From NCBI GenBank assembly GCA_946405695.1, contig CAMJIA010000048.1, forward strand, positions 1 to 11,797: a stretch of 11,797 nt of DNA. Direction: 5' to 3'. This DNA is from an uncultured Prevotellaceae bacterium (GTDB lineage Bacteria > Bacteroidota > Bacteroidia > Bacteroidales > Bacteroidaceae). Position 1 is the stretch's first letter, and each line of letters starts with the position of its first letter. The notes beneath the pieces were generated by a model. That model saw nothing but the letters and a program-made list of their open reading frames with translations, searched no databases and was not told where the DNA came from. A program made the translations under genes and the position numbers. This document shows, piece by piece, positions 1-7,677 of the stretch.

Positions 1-1170
1 CCTGAATTCGTGGACTTCTGCTATGGTGGCGAGGTTGGATGTACTGCCTATACCCTACCCGTCAACAAACCCCTTTCCCTGGAATTCCGTGGTCAGCACT
101 ATGATTATCAGCTGTTAGAGCTGGCCCTCTACCTCATGCCTCAGCAAATGGTGCTCTTCTCCGTGAAGATCAGCCAAGAGGCTGACGACCTGAATGCTTT
201 TACGGCTACCCTGTTCTCGTTGCGAGCCATTGACTACTACGCACCAGACGTACACCAGTCATTCATCGATGCTGCCATCAATCCCCTGAAAGCAGCCTAC
301 CAACAGCTGACAGGCAACACACCAGACAGTCTGTCTGCCCTCGTAGAGAATGGCAACAAGCTACGCGTCTATCAAGTCATCAACACCACCGACACAACCC
401 TTCGCCCTGAGAGCGACGAAGCCCGCTCCACATTGCTTTACCAGTTGGGCACACTTTCGAAAGTCACCAAAGACGAAGAATCAGACGAATACAGTGTGGC
501 GCCAGAATACCTGCAACGCATCATGGAAGAGAACCGCATCTCCGTATTCCGCAACTGGGATGCGCTGGCCTTGATGGACACCTTCACCATGCATGCCTAC
601 GGAGCCTCCCCAGGCATCATCGACAATTGGCAGGGCACCTATTTCCGCATGATTTACCTGCATGCCCTGTTCCAGAAGTGTTACCTCTTCAACCTCAACG
701 CCCGCTTCCGCCAGTCGCTTCGCAAGTCATTGTCTCCCTTTGCCCGTCTGCGCGGACTCCTCAACGCCAGCAATTCTGAGATTGGCGAGTTGACAGAAGA
801 GTATGAGCAGTTTGAGCGCTGGTGCTGCTTCCATAAGATTTCCTATAACTTCCTGCCGCTGGAACTCAACGAGGCCATGGACAAAGGACTGGAGATTCAC
901 GAGGAGCAAGAGCAGTTGGCTGGCATCCTTGAGAAGGAGAAGAACCGTCGTGATGCAGCCAACGACAAGATGGTCAACACGTTACTGTTCTGTCTGTCCA
1001 TACTCACACTGGCTTCCGCCATCTGGGACCTCACCTGTCTGTTAGACCAGATGTATCCCTACTCAGACTATCTGGGCAGCACAATTCTTGGATACCGCAC
1101 AGTAACCTTGTTGGTACTGCTCCTGCTGGGTGGTGTATTATACCTGCTGTTTCACCGCAAGAAAAAGTAA
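1..1170 (+). CDS. Membrane protein with C-terminal helical hairpin, possibly CorA-like (5'-truncated)
   Basis: The frame is open from base 1, and the first in-frame start-like codon is a GTG at 10, so the true start is probably upstream and the gene is cut by the window edge. Numbering from that GTG, most of the protein is soluble and mixed helical. A long charged helix (about 285-322) then leads into two hydrophobic segments, about 324-346 and 364-381, joined by a short loop and ending in a basic HRKKK tail. A long helix feeding a C-terminal two-helix hairpin is the layout of CorA-type channels, but I see no GMN motif between the helices. The CorA comparison is therefore only an inference about fold. 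The stop lies three bases before the STAND NTPase start, so the two are surely co-transcribed. A plausible role is the membrane partner or effector of that NTPase. I do not recognise the family. Confidence 0.8.
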   Translation, partial: PEFVDFCYGGEVGCTAYTLPVNKPLSLEFRGQHYDYQLLELALYLMPQQMVLFSVKISQEADDLNAFTATLFSLRAIDYYAPDVHQSFIDAAINPLKAAYQQLTGNTPDSLSALVENGNKLRVYQVINTTDTTLRPESDEARSTLLYQLGTLSKVTKDEESDEYSVAPEYLQRIMEENRISVFRNWDALALMDTFTMHAYGASPGIIDNWQGTYFRMIYLHALFQKCYLFNLNARFRQSLRKSLSPFARLRGLLNASNSEIGELTEEYEQFERWCCFHKISYNFLPLELNEAMDKGLEIHEEQEQLAGILEKEKNRRDAANDKMVNTLLFCLSILTLASAIWDLTCLLDQMYPYSDYLGSTILGYRTVTLLVLLLLGGVLYLLFHRKKK

Positions 1171-1173
1171 GCC

Positions 1174-4100
1174 ATGCTACTCAACGACTATAACGTCCAA
1201 GACGCTGAGAGATACGAAGCGGTCATCGCCAATGCCATCGAGCATCTGCCATTCACCCTATCGTACCCCATCCGCCAGCAACAGCAAGCAGTGAAGGACC
1301 AGCGCTATGGGCAGGCCATGAACCACCTGCTCGACTTCTTTGAGATATCAACACCGTTCTGTTCCTTCCTCTTCCTACGCCTGCTGCAGGGAGAGATGGA
1401 CACGAAACCTGCCATACGACCTGTGCTGGAGACCTTCGTCAACCGTATTGACCAGAAGCGTCCCTTGTCGTTTGGCGACTGGCAGAACGACTTGCTAACA
1501 CCCTTGCTAGCTGCCGCGCAGAAGTCATTAGAAGAGCATCCGCTGACCCAGAGTTTCTCAGCCCATATCTACGTTAAACGCAAGAACATACTGTTGGGTA
1601 GCAAGTCTGAGCCAAGCATCGTACAGATACGCAACGAATATAGAGGACACAGCACGACACTGTCAGAGGAAATCTATGCCGAAGTGGTACGCTCGCTGGA
1701 ACCTCGTATGCTCCGCATGCTGCAAGCCTTGGAACCGTTATGCCATTGTCGCTACGACATCCGCGAAGGATGTTACGGCATTCAGGGAGACCACATCGAC
1801 ATCGACCTCTTCCCATTGGTCTTCGTCAACGACAAGGACTACCGCTACGTCTTCCACACCCTGAAGGACGAGCAGGCTTGCTATCTCTCGTCGAACGAGA
1901 ATGCGCTGTCTTACATTTCCTACGACATGAACAGCGCCATAGACCACGACCTGCAACACATCGTCCCATCGTTCGACATCGCTAAAGACTTGAACTGGAA
2001 CGAGATACGCCAATATATGCAACGCCAGTCGGCCATCTACCTGCAACGTGTCTATGCTGAAAAGAAATACAACCAGGAGCTCTTCGTCGAACGTCAGCAA
2101 CTGACCAATGTGCTCCATCGCTTCTGGGACAGCACGTCAACACTATTTCCCCTTGTCGGTGAAGCCGGTCAGGGCAAGACCAATCAGCTCTCTTACTGGA
2201 CCGAGCAGCTCATCGCAGCTGATGAGCCAGTGCTTATCTTCAATGCCTCTGACTTCGTGGCAGCCACCCTTGACAACACCCTGAAACAGCTTTTCGGCTT
2301 TAACCTGCGCAAGGACATCAGTAGGCTGACAGACAACATCCATGCCAAGGCCGAAGAGGCTGGACACGATGTCTATATCTTCTTCGATGCCCTGAACGAG
2401 TGTCTGAAATATGCCGATGAAGAAGCTTCGGCAGAAGGTCCATTGGCCCTCTACCAAGCCATCTGCCGCCTATTTATCAACGAGCGCTACCCACGTTTCA
2501 AGGTTTTATTTACTTGTCGCGTCTTCACATGGAAGAATGTCGTGCTTCCCATGGTTGGCGAAGAGCGCATGCTATCCTTCAATACTGATTCAGAAGATGC
2601 CAAGGTGCGAGGTTTCAACCAGGAAGAAACCCAACGCGCCTATGAAATCTACCAACAGCTCTACCAGATGCACACGCCGTTCAGCGAACTGGACCGTCGC
2701 GTAACACTGCGTCTGAAAGACCCCCTGACACTGAAATTCACCGCAGGCATCTTCCTCGGACGCGACCTCGACAGCAGTCCCAACAGTTATACATCGCTGG
2801 CCCTTTACCAACAGATTGCCGAAGGCATCAGCAACTCCTACGCAGGAAATCGACAGAACGACATCATCGGGATGGTGGGCGACTACCTGCTGGACAGCTA
2901 TCTGCGAGGCGAAGCCATCGACGGCATAGCGGTAGCGGAGCTGAAAGGCGCTCTCGACGACCCCTCATCGCCGCTCTATCCACTAGCCTCACTCATCTAT
3001 AAGAAAGACGGTATCAGTATCGCCTTTGCCGAATTGCTCAATAAAGCCGAGCGACCAATCCTCAAGGAGGTCACACGCCGGACTATCCGTGGCGAGGAGC
3101 GCTACATACAGTTCATCTACGAACGCTACCTGGAATATGTGCTCAGCTGCGCCTTCCTGCGCCGTCAGCAGGACAGCACCATCAATGCCCAGACATTTGT
3201 CGACGCCCTACACCAGGGAAGGAGCAATGTGGTGTTCATCGGCACCATGCGCAATGCCCTACTCCAACACTGTCTGAAAACAGGATCGTTTGACATCATC
3301 ATAGATTTGGAAGCACAATGGGGCGAGGACTATGCCGTGATGTCGCTGGTCAACGAAAGCATCAACACCCTCATCACCGAGAACTACGAAGACGAGTTGT
3401 TTGCCTTCATGAACCAAATCATGGAGATTCAGGACGACAACGAAGCCAGCATCCTACGCTTGCGCAAACTGGCAGCGGTAAGCATTGTGAACGGCATACT
3501 GCTGACCGACTACTTCAACGAGCAACTTTACCACCACGATGCGCTGGCACTGCTGTGGAAGATAATGGCAGACCCCATCTACGACGTACGCAACGATGCC
3601 TGCATGTATTCGTACTACCTGTCGAACAACCACCACACACTGGACTATACCCCTCTTCGCGAGAACCTTACCGTTCGTATCGTCAAGGAGATGTATGCCA
3701 ATATCAAGCGCCACAACCTCATCTACAACATGGTGTCGAAGAAAGCACGTACACTGGCGCTATTCAATGTAGAGACAGCATCGCGTCTGGCCGTACTGAT
3801 GATTATCGACAGCACGCTACGACGCAAGAAAGAAGGCGACGACGGCATCGTCAGCGACATGATGGCCGAGATACGTTCCATCTTCAACTACCTGACTGCC
3901 AACCTTATGCTGATACGTCTGTTCATGCCGCTGTTCCAGATAGCCATGCGCCGACAGGTCACCTTCCAGTCGGACTATGTCAACAACGCCATGGAATACC
4001 AGACATTCTGGCAACCAGACACTTTCCGCGACCACGAATACCAAGGTTGCAAGTGGCAGCCGGCAATGGTCAAGGAAGCCATGAGTTTCTGTCACCACCA

Positions 4101-5142
4101 TGCGCGTTACGGCAACGACAACTCGTCAGCAGCATGTAAGGCAGAGGAAGAGCGCTGGCGCCAGTTGCAGCCCTTTGTGCTGTCAGCGTACAAGACGGGC
4201 GACTCATTCAGCCTCTTCGTCCTTGAGCGCATGATGATTATCATGGGCGTTTCCGACTGGAGAAACATAGAACCTATCGTCACTACGTTCTTCTCGGACG
4301 AGTTCCGCCAGACACCATGGTTTGACTATTGCCGCATGTCGATGCTCTACGTGCTCTACCAGATTGCCTCGCAGAAACGAGTTGTCAACAGGCAACTCCT
4401 CGACATCTACGCCCGTGAGGCAGAAGAGTGGACACAGACATGTCGCGGACTCTTCGTAGGACGTCGCAGCAAGGAAGCCAATGCCATTGGCAAGTACAAG
4501 CGTAACATCATGAGTTGGTATGCTGCCGTATATGTCGCCTACGCAGGCGACGGACAGACATTGGAGGGTGACGAACGTGCCGTTCCCGTTTTCTACCAAC
4601 TCATTGAGAAAGCTTTTGCCGACCACGATAAAGAGCTGCTCATCCACCTGATAGAGAACATCCAGGAACTGATAGCAGACATGGGCTACATACAGACCGC
4701 CCTGCCCCTGCTGAAAAATATCCTTGAACGGCTGGATACGCAGGCAACCATCGATGCCATAGATGCCATCAACCTGGAGCGTGGCGGCGTATATCAGTAC
4801 GACATCGTTAAGCTGATAGGTAATGTGCTGAGTACCGCCAAGCACTACTTCCCCACAGAGATTGACGCATTCATCCAGAAGGAAGTCATCGGACTCAGTT
4901 TCCCTGGTGCCAAGACCTATCGAGAGGATGTGCTGAACTACCACCCCAGCGGCGAATCACTGCAAGACGTGCTGACCCACAAGTTCGGCAACTTCCTGAT
5001 ATACTCACTACTCAACGTAGAAGCCATCGACAACTTCGCCGTCGAGGCTATCGAGGCGTCAACCAGTGCCAGCAACTCGTTTGCATGGTATGAGCAGTGC
5101 GTCAGGGTACTTGTCAAACATCTCTTCAACAAAAAGCTATGA
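1174..5142 (+). CDS. Large STAND/NACHT-like P-loop NTPase, 1322 aa
   Basis: The core NTPase motifs are clear: Walker A GEAGQGKT (residues 329-336), Walker B ending FFDALNE (403-409, Asp405), and a sensor-type strand KVLFTCR (443-449) equivalent to the hhhTSR strand of NACHT/STAND proteins. A Tyr-rich linker with LFVER precedes the P-loop, as in many STAND proteins. The N-terminal 300 residues hold a helical part (about 1-85) and a probably beta-rich part (about 190-249) that I cannot name. After the NTPase, about 560-665 looks like the winged-helix region, closing with GEERYIQFIYERYLEYV. The remaining 650 residues are helical with HEAT-like stretches, for example DPIYDVRNDA at 800, and could be a sensor surface. 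STAND ATPases are signalling switches that oligomerise on ligand binding, and many bacterial ones act in phage defence. That role here is inference. The ATG start is 3 bases after the upstream stop, and the frame is intact. Confidence 0.93.
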   Translation: MLLNDYNVQDAERYEAVIANAIEHLPFTLSYPIRQQQQAVKDQRYGQAMNHLLDFFEISTPFCSFLFLRLLQGEMDTKPAIRPVLETFVNRIDQKRPLSFGDWQNDLLTPLLAAAQKSLEEHPLTQSFSAHIYVKRKNILLGSKSEPSIVQIRNEYRGHSTTLSEEIYAEVVRSLEPRMLRMLQALEPLCHCRYDIREGCYGIQGDHIDIDLFPLVFVNDKDYRYVFHTLKDEQACYLSSNENALSYISYDMNSAIDHDLQHIVPSFDIAKDLNWNEIRQYMQRQSAIYLQRVYAEKKYNQELFVERQQLTNVLHRFWDSTSTLFPLVGEAGQGKTNQLSYWTEQLIAADEPVLIFNASDFVAATLDNTLKQLFGFNLRKDISRLTDNIHAKAEEAGHDVYIFFDALNECLKYADEEASAEGPLALYQAICRLFINERYPRFKVLFTCRVFTWKNVVLPMVGEERMLSFNTDSEDAKVRGFNQEETQRAYEIYQQLYQMHTPFSELDRRVTLRLKDPLTLKFTAGIFLGRDLDSSPNSYTSLALYQQIAEGISNSYAGNRQNDIIGMVGDYLLDSYLRGEAIDGIAVAELKGALDDPSSPLYPLASLIYKKDGISIAFAELLNKAERPILKEVTRRTIRGEERYIQFIYERYLEYVLSCAFLRRQQDSTINAQTFVDALHQGRSNVVFIGTMRNALLQHCLKTGSFDIIIDLEAQWGEDYAVMSLVNESINTLITENYEDELFAFMNQIMEIQDDNEASILRLRKLAAVSIVNGILLTDYFNEQLYHHDALALLWKIMADPIYDVRNDACMYSYYLSNNHHTLDYTPLRENLTVRIVKEMYANIKRHNLIYNMVSKKARTLALFNVETASRLAVLMIIDSTLRRKKEGDDGIVSDMMAEIRSIFNYLTANLMLIRLFMPLFQIAMRRQVTFQSDYVNNAMEYQTFWQPDTFRDHEYQGCKWQPAMVKEAMSFCHHHARYGNDNSSAACKAEEERWRQLQPFVLSAYKTGDSFSLFVLERMMIIMGVSDWRNIEPIVTTFFSDEFRQTPWFDYCRMSMLYVLYQIASQKRVVNRQLLDIYAREAEEWTQTCRGLFVGRRSKEANAIGKYKRNIMSWYAAVYVAYAGDGQTLEGDERAVPVFYQLIEKAFADHDKELLIHLIENIQELIADMGYIQTALPLLKNILERLDTQATIDAIDAINLERGGVYQYDIVKLIGNVLSTAKHYFPTEIDAFIQKEVIGLSFPGAKTYREDVLNYHPSGESLQDVLTHKFGNFLIYSLLNVEAIDNFAVEAIEASTSASNSFAWYEQCVRVLVKHLFNKKL

Positions 5143-6029
5143 AGAAAAAAATACTCATATACACTGTTTGCGCACTGGTGACCGTCATACTCTATCTGCT
5201 GAGTCCCTTCATCCCTGCGTTTTTCTATTCTGAACAATATGCAACAAAAAATACAGACCATATGATTATCATCGGACATCGCGGAGGTGCTTCATTAGCA
5301 CCCGAGAACACACTCGCCTGCTATCGTAAAGGCATCGAGGCAGGAGCAGACATGATAGAGATTGACATCCACCTGACTCGCGACGGACACGTCGTGGTGT
5401 GTCACGACCAAAGCGTAGATCGCACCACCGATGGTCAAGGGCTCATCCGGGAGCTGACGCTCGACGAGATACGCCAGCTACACATTGTTGACCGCAATGG
5501 TCAACAGACAAATGAGCGCATACCCACCTTGGAGGAGGTCTTCCAACTATTCCAGGAGGTGCGCAGCAATGGCAATCCCTGTAAGTTGCTCGTTGAGATT
5601 AAGCGCACACGCAACATCTATCAAGGATTAGAGGAGAAATTGTTGGAGCAAATATACCAGAACAACGCTCGCGAGTGGGTCACCGTGCAGTCGTTCAACG
5701 ACTTTGCCCTGGAACACATCCATGAGCTCGACCCTTCCATACGCCTGGAGAAGTTGCTCTTCTGCAAACTGCCTTTGCTGCCACTTATCATTGACGGCTA
5801 TCACATCAGTAGTTTCTCTTACGAAAAATACAGCTACGTCCGCTCCTTCAACTTCCAGTATCATGGCATCTGGCGCTCCCTGCTCGACGATCTCCATGAC
5901 CACGGCAAGGAGGTGAAGCTATGGACGCTTGAAGACCTCAACGCTCCAGCCCTCGATGTTGACGGTATCATCACCAACTGTCCCGACATCTGGGTAGAGC
6001 ACCGGAAAAACAAAGCACGGGGTGAGTAA
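5139..6029 (+). CDS. Membrane-anchored glycerophosphodiester phosphodiesterase (GDPD family), 296 aa
   Basis: This enzyme family hydrolyses glycerophosphodiesters to an alcohol plus glycerol 3-phosphate. The start chosen is the ATG at 5139, which overlaps the stop of the NTPase gene as ATGA; the frame opens 42 bases earlier, but MKKKILIY begins a proper membrane anchor. Residues 5-28 are hydrophobic, so the catalytic domain is probably exported and tethered to the inner membrane. Catalytic residues of the TIM-barrel GDPD fold are present: GHRGG (His47, Arg48), APENT (Glu56), the metal-binding EIDIHLTRDG (Glu74, Asp76) and the second His in VCHD (His89). The C-terminal VDGIITNCPD matches the usual family ending (DGIiTDyP). 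The length is normal. The overlap implies translational coupling to the NTPase. A housekeeping phospholipid-salvage role and a role in the upstream module are both possible. Confidence 0.92.
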   Translation: MKKKILIYTVCALVTVILYLLSPFIPAFFYSEQYATKNTDHMIIIGHRGGASLAPENTLACYRKGIEAGADMIEIDIHLTRDGHVVVCHDQSVDRTTDGQGLIRELTLDEIRQLHIVDRNGQQTNERIPTLEEVFQLFQEVRSNGNPCKLLVEIKRTRNIYQGLEEKLLEQIYQNNAREWVTVQSFNDFALEHIHELDPSIRLEKLLFCKLPLLPLIIDGYHISSFSYEKYSYVRSFNFQYHGIWRSLLDDLHDHGKEVKLWTLEDLNAPALDVDGIITNCPDIWVEHRKNKARGE

Positions 6030-6050
6030 TTCATACCGTGCTTTTTGTTT
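6006..6050 (+). terminator. Intrinsic terminator overlapping the GDPD stop codon
   Basis: The arm AAACAAAGCACGG (6008-6020) pairs with CCGTGCTTTTTGTTT (6036-6050): nine consecutive pairs (CCGTGCTTT) and further A/T pairs past a small bulge, ending in a T-rich run. The loop contains the TAA stop at 6027-6029, so the last codons of the gene form the left arm. It separates the NTPase/GDPD run from the envelope run. The A-rich left arm and T-rich right arm would also allow some function in the opposite direction. Confidence 0.75.
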
Positions 6051-6068
6051 ACAAAACATAAAAAATAT

Positions 6069-6099
6069 CCTTTTATAATATATTTTACTTAATAAAAGG
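6069..6099. promoter_or_regulatory. 8-bp perfect dyad upstream of the lipoprotein promoter
   Basis: CCTTTTAT (6069-6076) and ATAAAAGG (6092-6099) are exact reverse complements separated by 15 A/T-rich bases. The right arm ends eight bases before the -33 TTG. It could be an operator or an AT-rich UP-like stretch. An 8-bp match in AT-rich DNA is also not rare by chance. Confidence 0.3.
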
Positions 6100-6106
6100 T
6101 AGAAAA

Positions 6107-6139
6107 TTGCTCAAAATTCGGGAATTGTGCGTAACTTTG
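6107..6139 (+). promoter_or_regulatory. Bacteroidetes-type sigma-ABfr promoter (TTG, 22 nt, TAACTTTG)
   Basis: TAACTTTG at 6132-6139, followed by CAC, matches the Bacteroidetes -7 consensus TAnnTTTG, with a TTG at 6107-6109 at about the -33 position. Transcription would begin around 6144-6148, leaving a leader of roughly 25 bases before the ATG at 6170. It is the only strong promoter I found, and it lies just after the terminator. It probably drives the lipoprotein, DUF6089, uppS and bamA genes. It also shows that a TTG at 6107 cannot be the start codon of the next gene. Confidence 0.75.
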
Positions 6140-6169
6140 CACGGAATTTTGGAAAAAAGACTCATTGAG

Positions 6170-7627
6170 ATGAAACAGATAAAGACAACATACCTGCTAA
6201 TAGCCATACTCTTAGGCAGTCTGGCAGCATGTAGCAAGTTGGACGATACGGAGGTAACACTCTATGACGATGCCGCCATCACCTCCTTTACGCTGGGCAC
6301 GGTAAATCGCTATGTCAACGGTGTAAAGAGCACCTTTGACGGTAGCGGATACCTCTTTCACATTGATCAGATTAGCCGTACGATCTACAATACAGACTCA
6401 CTGCCCATCGGTTCAGATGCAGCCCATATCATCTGCAGACTAACGACCTACAACAATAGTCAGGCCTACCTCATCAGTACCGACGGCGCAACGATGAAGT
6501 ATCACACGACCAGCGACAGCGTGGACTTCACCACGCCTCGCATCTTCCGTGTCTTTGCCAGCAGCGGTGCCGGTTATACCGACTTTACCGTGAAGGTCAA
6601 CGTACACAAGGAGAGCCCCGACTCTTTCGTATGGAAGAAGATGGCTGACATCCCTGTGATGACAGGTCTTCGCACCATCATGTTCAACGACCGTCTCTAC
6701 GTCTTTGGCAACGAAGGGGCTACGACCACGGCCTATACCACAGACGACGGCAGTGCATGGACCCCTGTCACACTGCCGGCCACAACCGATGCAGACAGTT
6801 GGGCGAACGCTGTAGCCACCATCGACTCACTCTACATCATGTGTGGTACGAAGGTGTATCGCACCCAGGACTTTACCACATGGGACGAGGACAATAGTGA
6901 CATCATGGACGAGACCGGCATCGAGCAACTGATTGGTGCCAGCAGTCAGGAGATATATGCACTGTCTACCAGCGGTATGCTGATGACAAAATACTGCGGC
7001 AATCTCGGCTTGGGTATGTGGATACCGGCAGACTTCGAGAGCGACGTCAATGCCGAAGACCTGCCCATCGCCGACTATACCTTCACCAGCTATCCGATGG
7101 CATATGCCGACAGCACCGACTACGTCGTGATGGGTGGCACCAAGCAGATCGGCGACGAATGGCACGGACGCGTCTGGCGTCGTATCGTAGACTATAGCGA
7201 ACAGGGTATCCTCAGCGAGCTGAAGAAGCTCATTGAACAGGCAGAATCAGGCAGCGAGACCATCAGTTCCAGCTGGATACGTCAATGGACATACATCGAC
7301 CGCACGAGTAACAGACTCTACGAACTGCCGGCACTGAAGAACCTGCAGTTGGTTTACTATGGCGACGAACTGCTGGCCTTTGGCGGTCAGTCGTATGACA
7401 ACGAGATAGCACCGCTGTCGGCCTTCTGGCGCAGTCGCGACAACGGCATCACCTGGAAGCAAGACGTGCGCTACACAATGCCTCCGATAGACGGTACAAC
7501 CGAGTTCAACAACGCAGCGACCAGTTTCTCGGCAGCTGCCGACAATGAAGGAAATATCTGGATTGTCAGCGCAGGCACTGGCGAAGTATGGCGCGGCAGA
7601 CTGAACAGAGTAGCATGGGAGCAGTAG
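6170..7627 (+). CDS. DUF6242-like lipoprotein with Asp-box motifs, 485 aa
   Basis: The start is the ATG at 6170. An in-frame TTG 63 bases upstream is part of the promoter. The N-terminus is a lipoprotein signal with lipobox LAAC, Cys21 being the lipidated residue. It is followed by SKLDDTE, an acidic stretch that in Bacteroidetes can direct lipoproteins to the cell surface. Residues about 30-150 form a beta-rich N-terminal domain (DDAAITSFTLGTVNRYV and onward) that I recognise from DUF6242 proteins. The rest looks like a beta-propeller with Asp-box-like turns: TTDDGSAW (190-197), TQDFTTW (232-238) and SRDNGITW (422-429). No catalytic residues are evident and the function is unknown. In Bacteroidales this gene sits next to DUF6089, uppS and bamA, which suggests an envelope role. 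The family assignment is from memory of the motif pattern, not from a search. Confidence 0.85.
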   Translation: MKQIKTTYLLIAILLGSLAACSKLDDTEVTLYDDAAITSFTLGTVNRYVNGVKSTFDGSGYLFHIDQISRTIYNTDSLPIGSDAAHIICRLTTYNNSQAYLISTDGATMKYHTTSDSVDFTTPRIFRVFASSGAGYTDFTVKVNVHKESPDSFVWKKMADIPVMTGLRTIMFNDRLYVFGNEGATTTAYTTDDGSAWTPVTLPATTDADSWANAVATIDSLYIMCGTKVYRTQDFTTWDEDNSDIMDETGIEQLIGASSQEIYALSTSGMLMTKYCGNLGLGMWIPADFESDVNAEDLPIADYTFTSYPMAYADSTDYVVMGGTKQIGDEWHGRVWRRIVDYSEQGILSELKKLIEQAESGSETISSSWIRQWTYIDRTSNRLYELPALKNLQLVYYGDELLAFGGQSYDNEIAPLSAFWRSRDNGITWKQDVRYTMPPIDGTTEFNNAATSFSAAADNEGNIWIVSAGTGEVWRGRLNRVAWEQ

Positions 7628-7635
7628 CGCTACGC

Positions 7636-7677
7636 TAGTGAATAGTGAAGAGTGAATAACGAAGAGTGAAAAATGAA
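7636..7677 (+). repeat. Heptanucleotide tandem array, left arm, before the DUF6089 gene
   Basis: Six 7-base units follow one another: TAGTGAA, TAGTGAA, GAGTGAA, TAACGAA, GAGTGAA, AAATGAA. A partial unit GAGTG continues to 7682. Nearly every unit contains TGA, TAG or TAA, and because 7 is not a multiple of 3 the stops fall in all frames. Bases 7636-7658 are complementary to 7716-7738 at 21 of 23 positions. The last unit (AAATGAA) contains the more upstream candidate start codon of the next gene. Confidence 0.85.

Noticed and set aside
3318..4139. 273-codon + strand frame inside the NTPase gene
   Set aside because: It is a shifted reading of the NTPase, rich in Arg, His, Pro and Gln as expected for an off-frame translation.
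4204..4944. 246-codon open frame on the - strand inside the NTPase gene
   Set aside because: Antisense shadow of a well-supported long gene, with no recognisable domain and no promoter.
6107..6169. 21-codon N-terminal extension of the lipoprotein from a TTG
   Set aside because: That segment holds the promoter, and the lipobox Cys would be too far from the start. ATG 6170 gives a standard lipoprotein signal.
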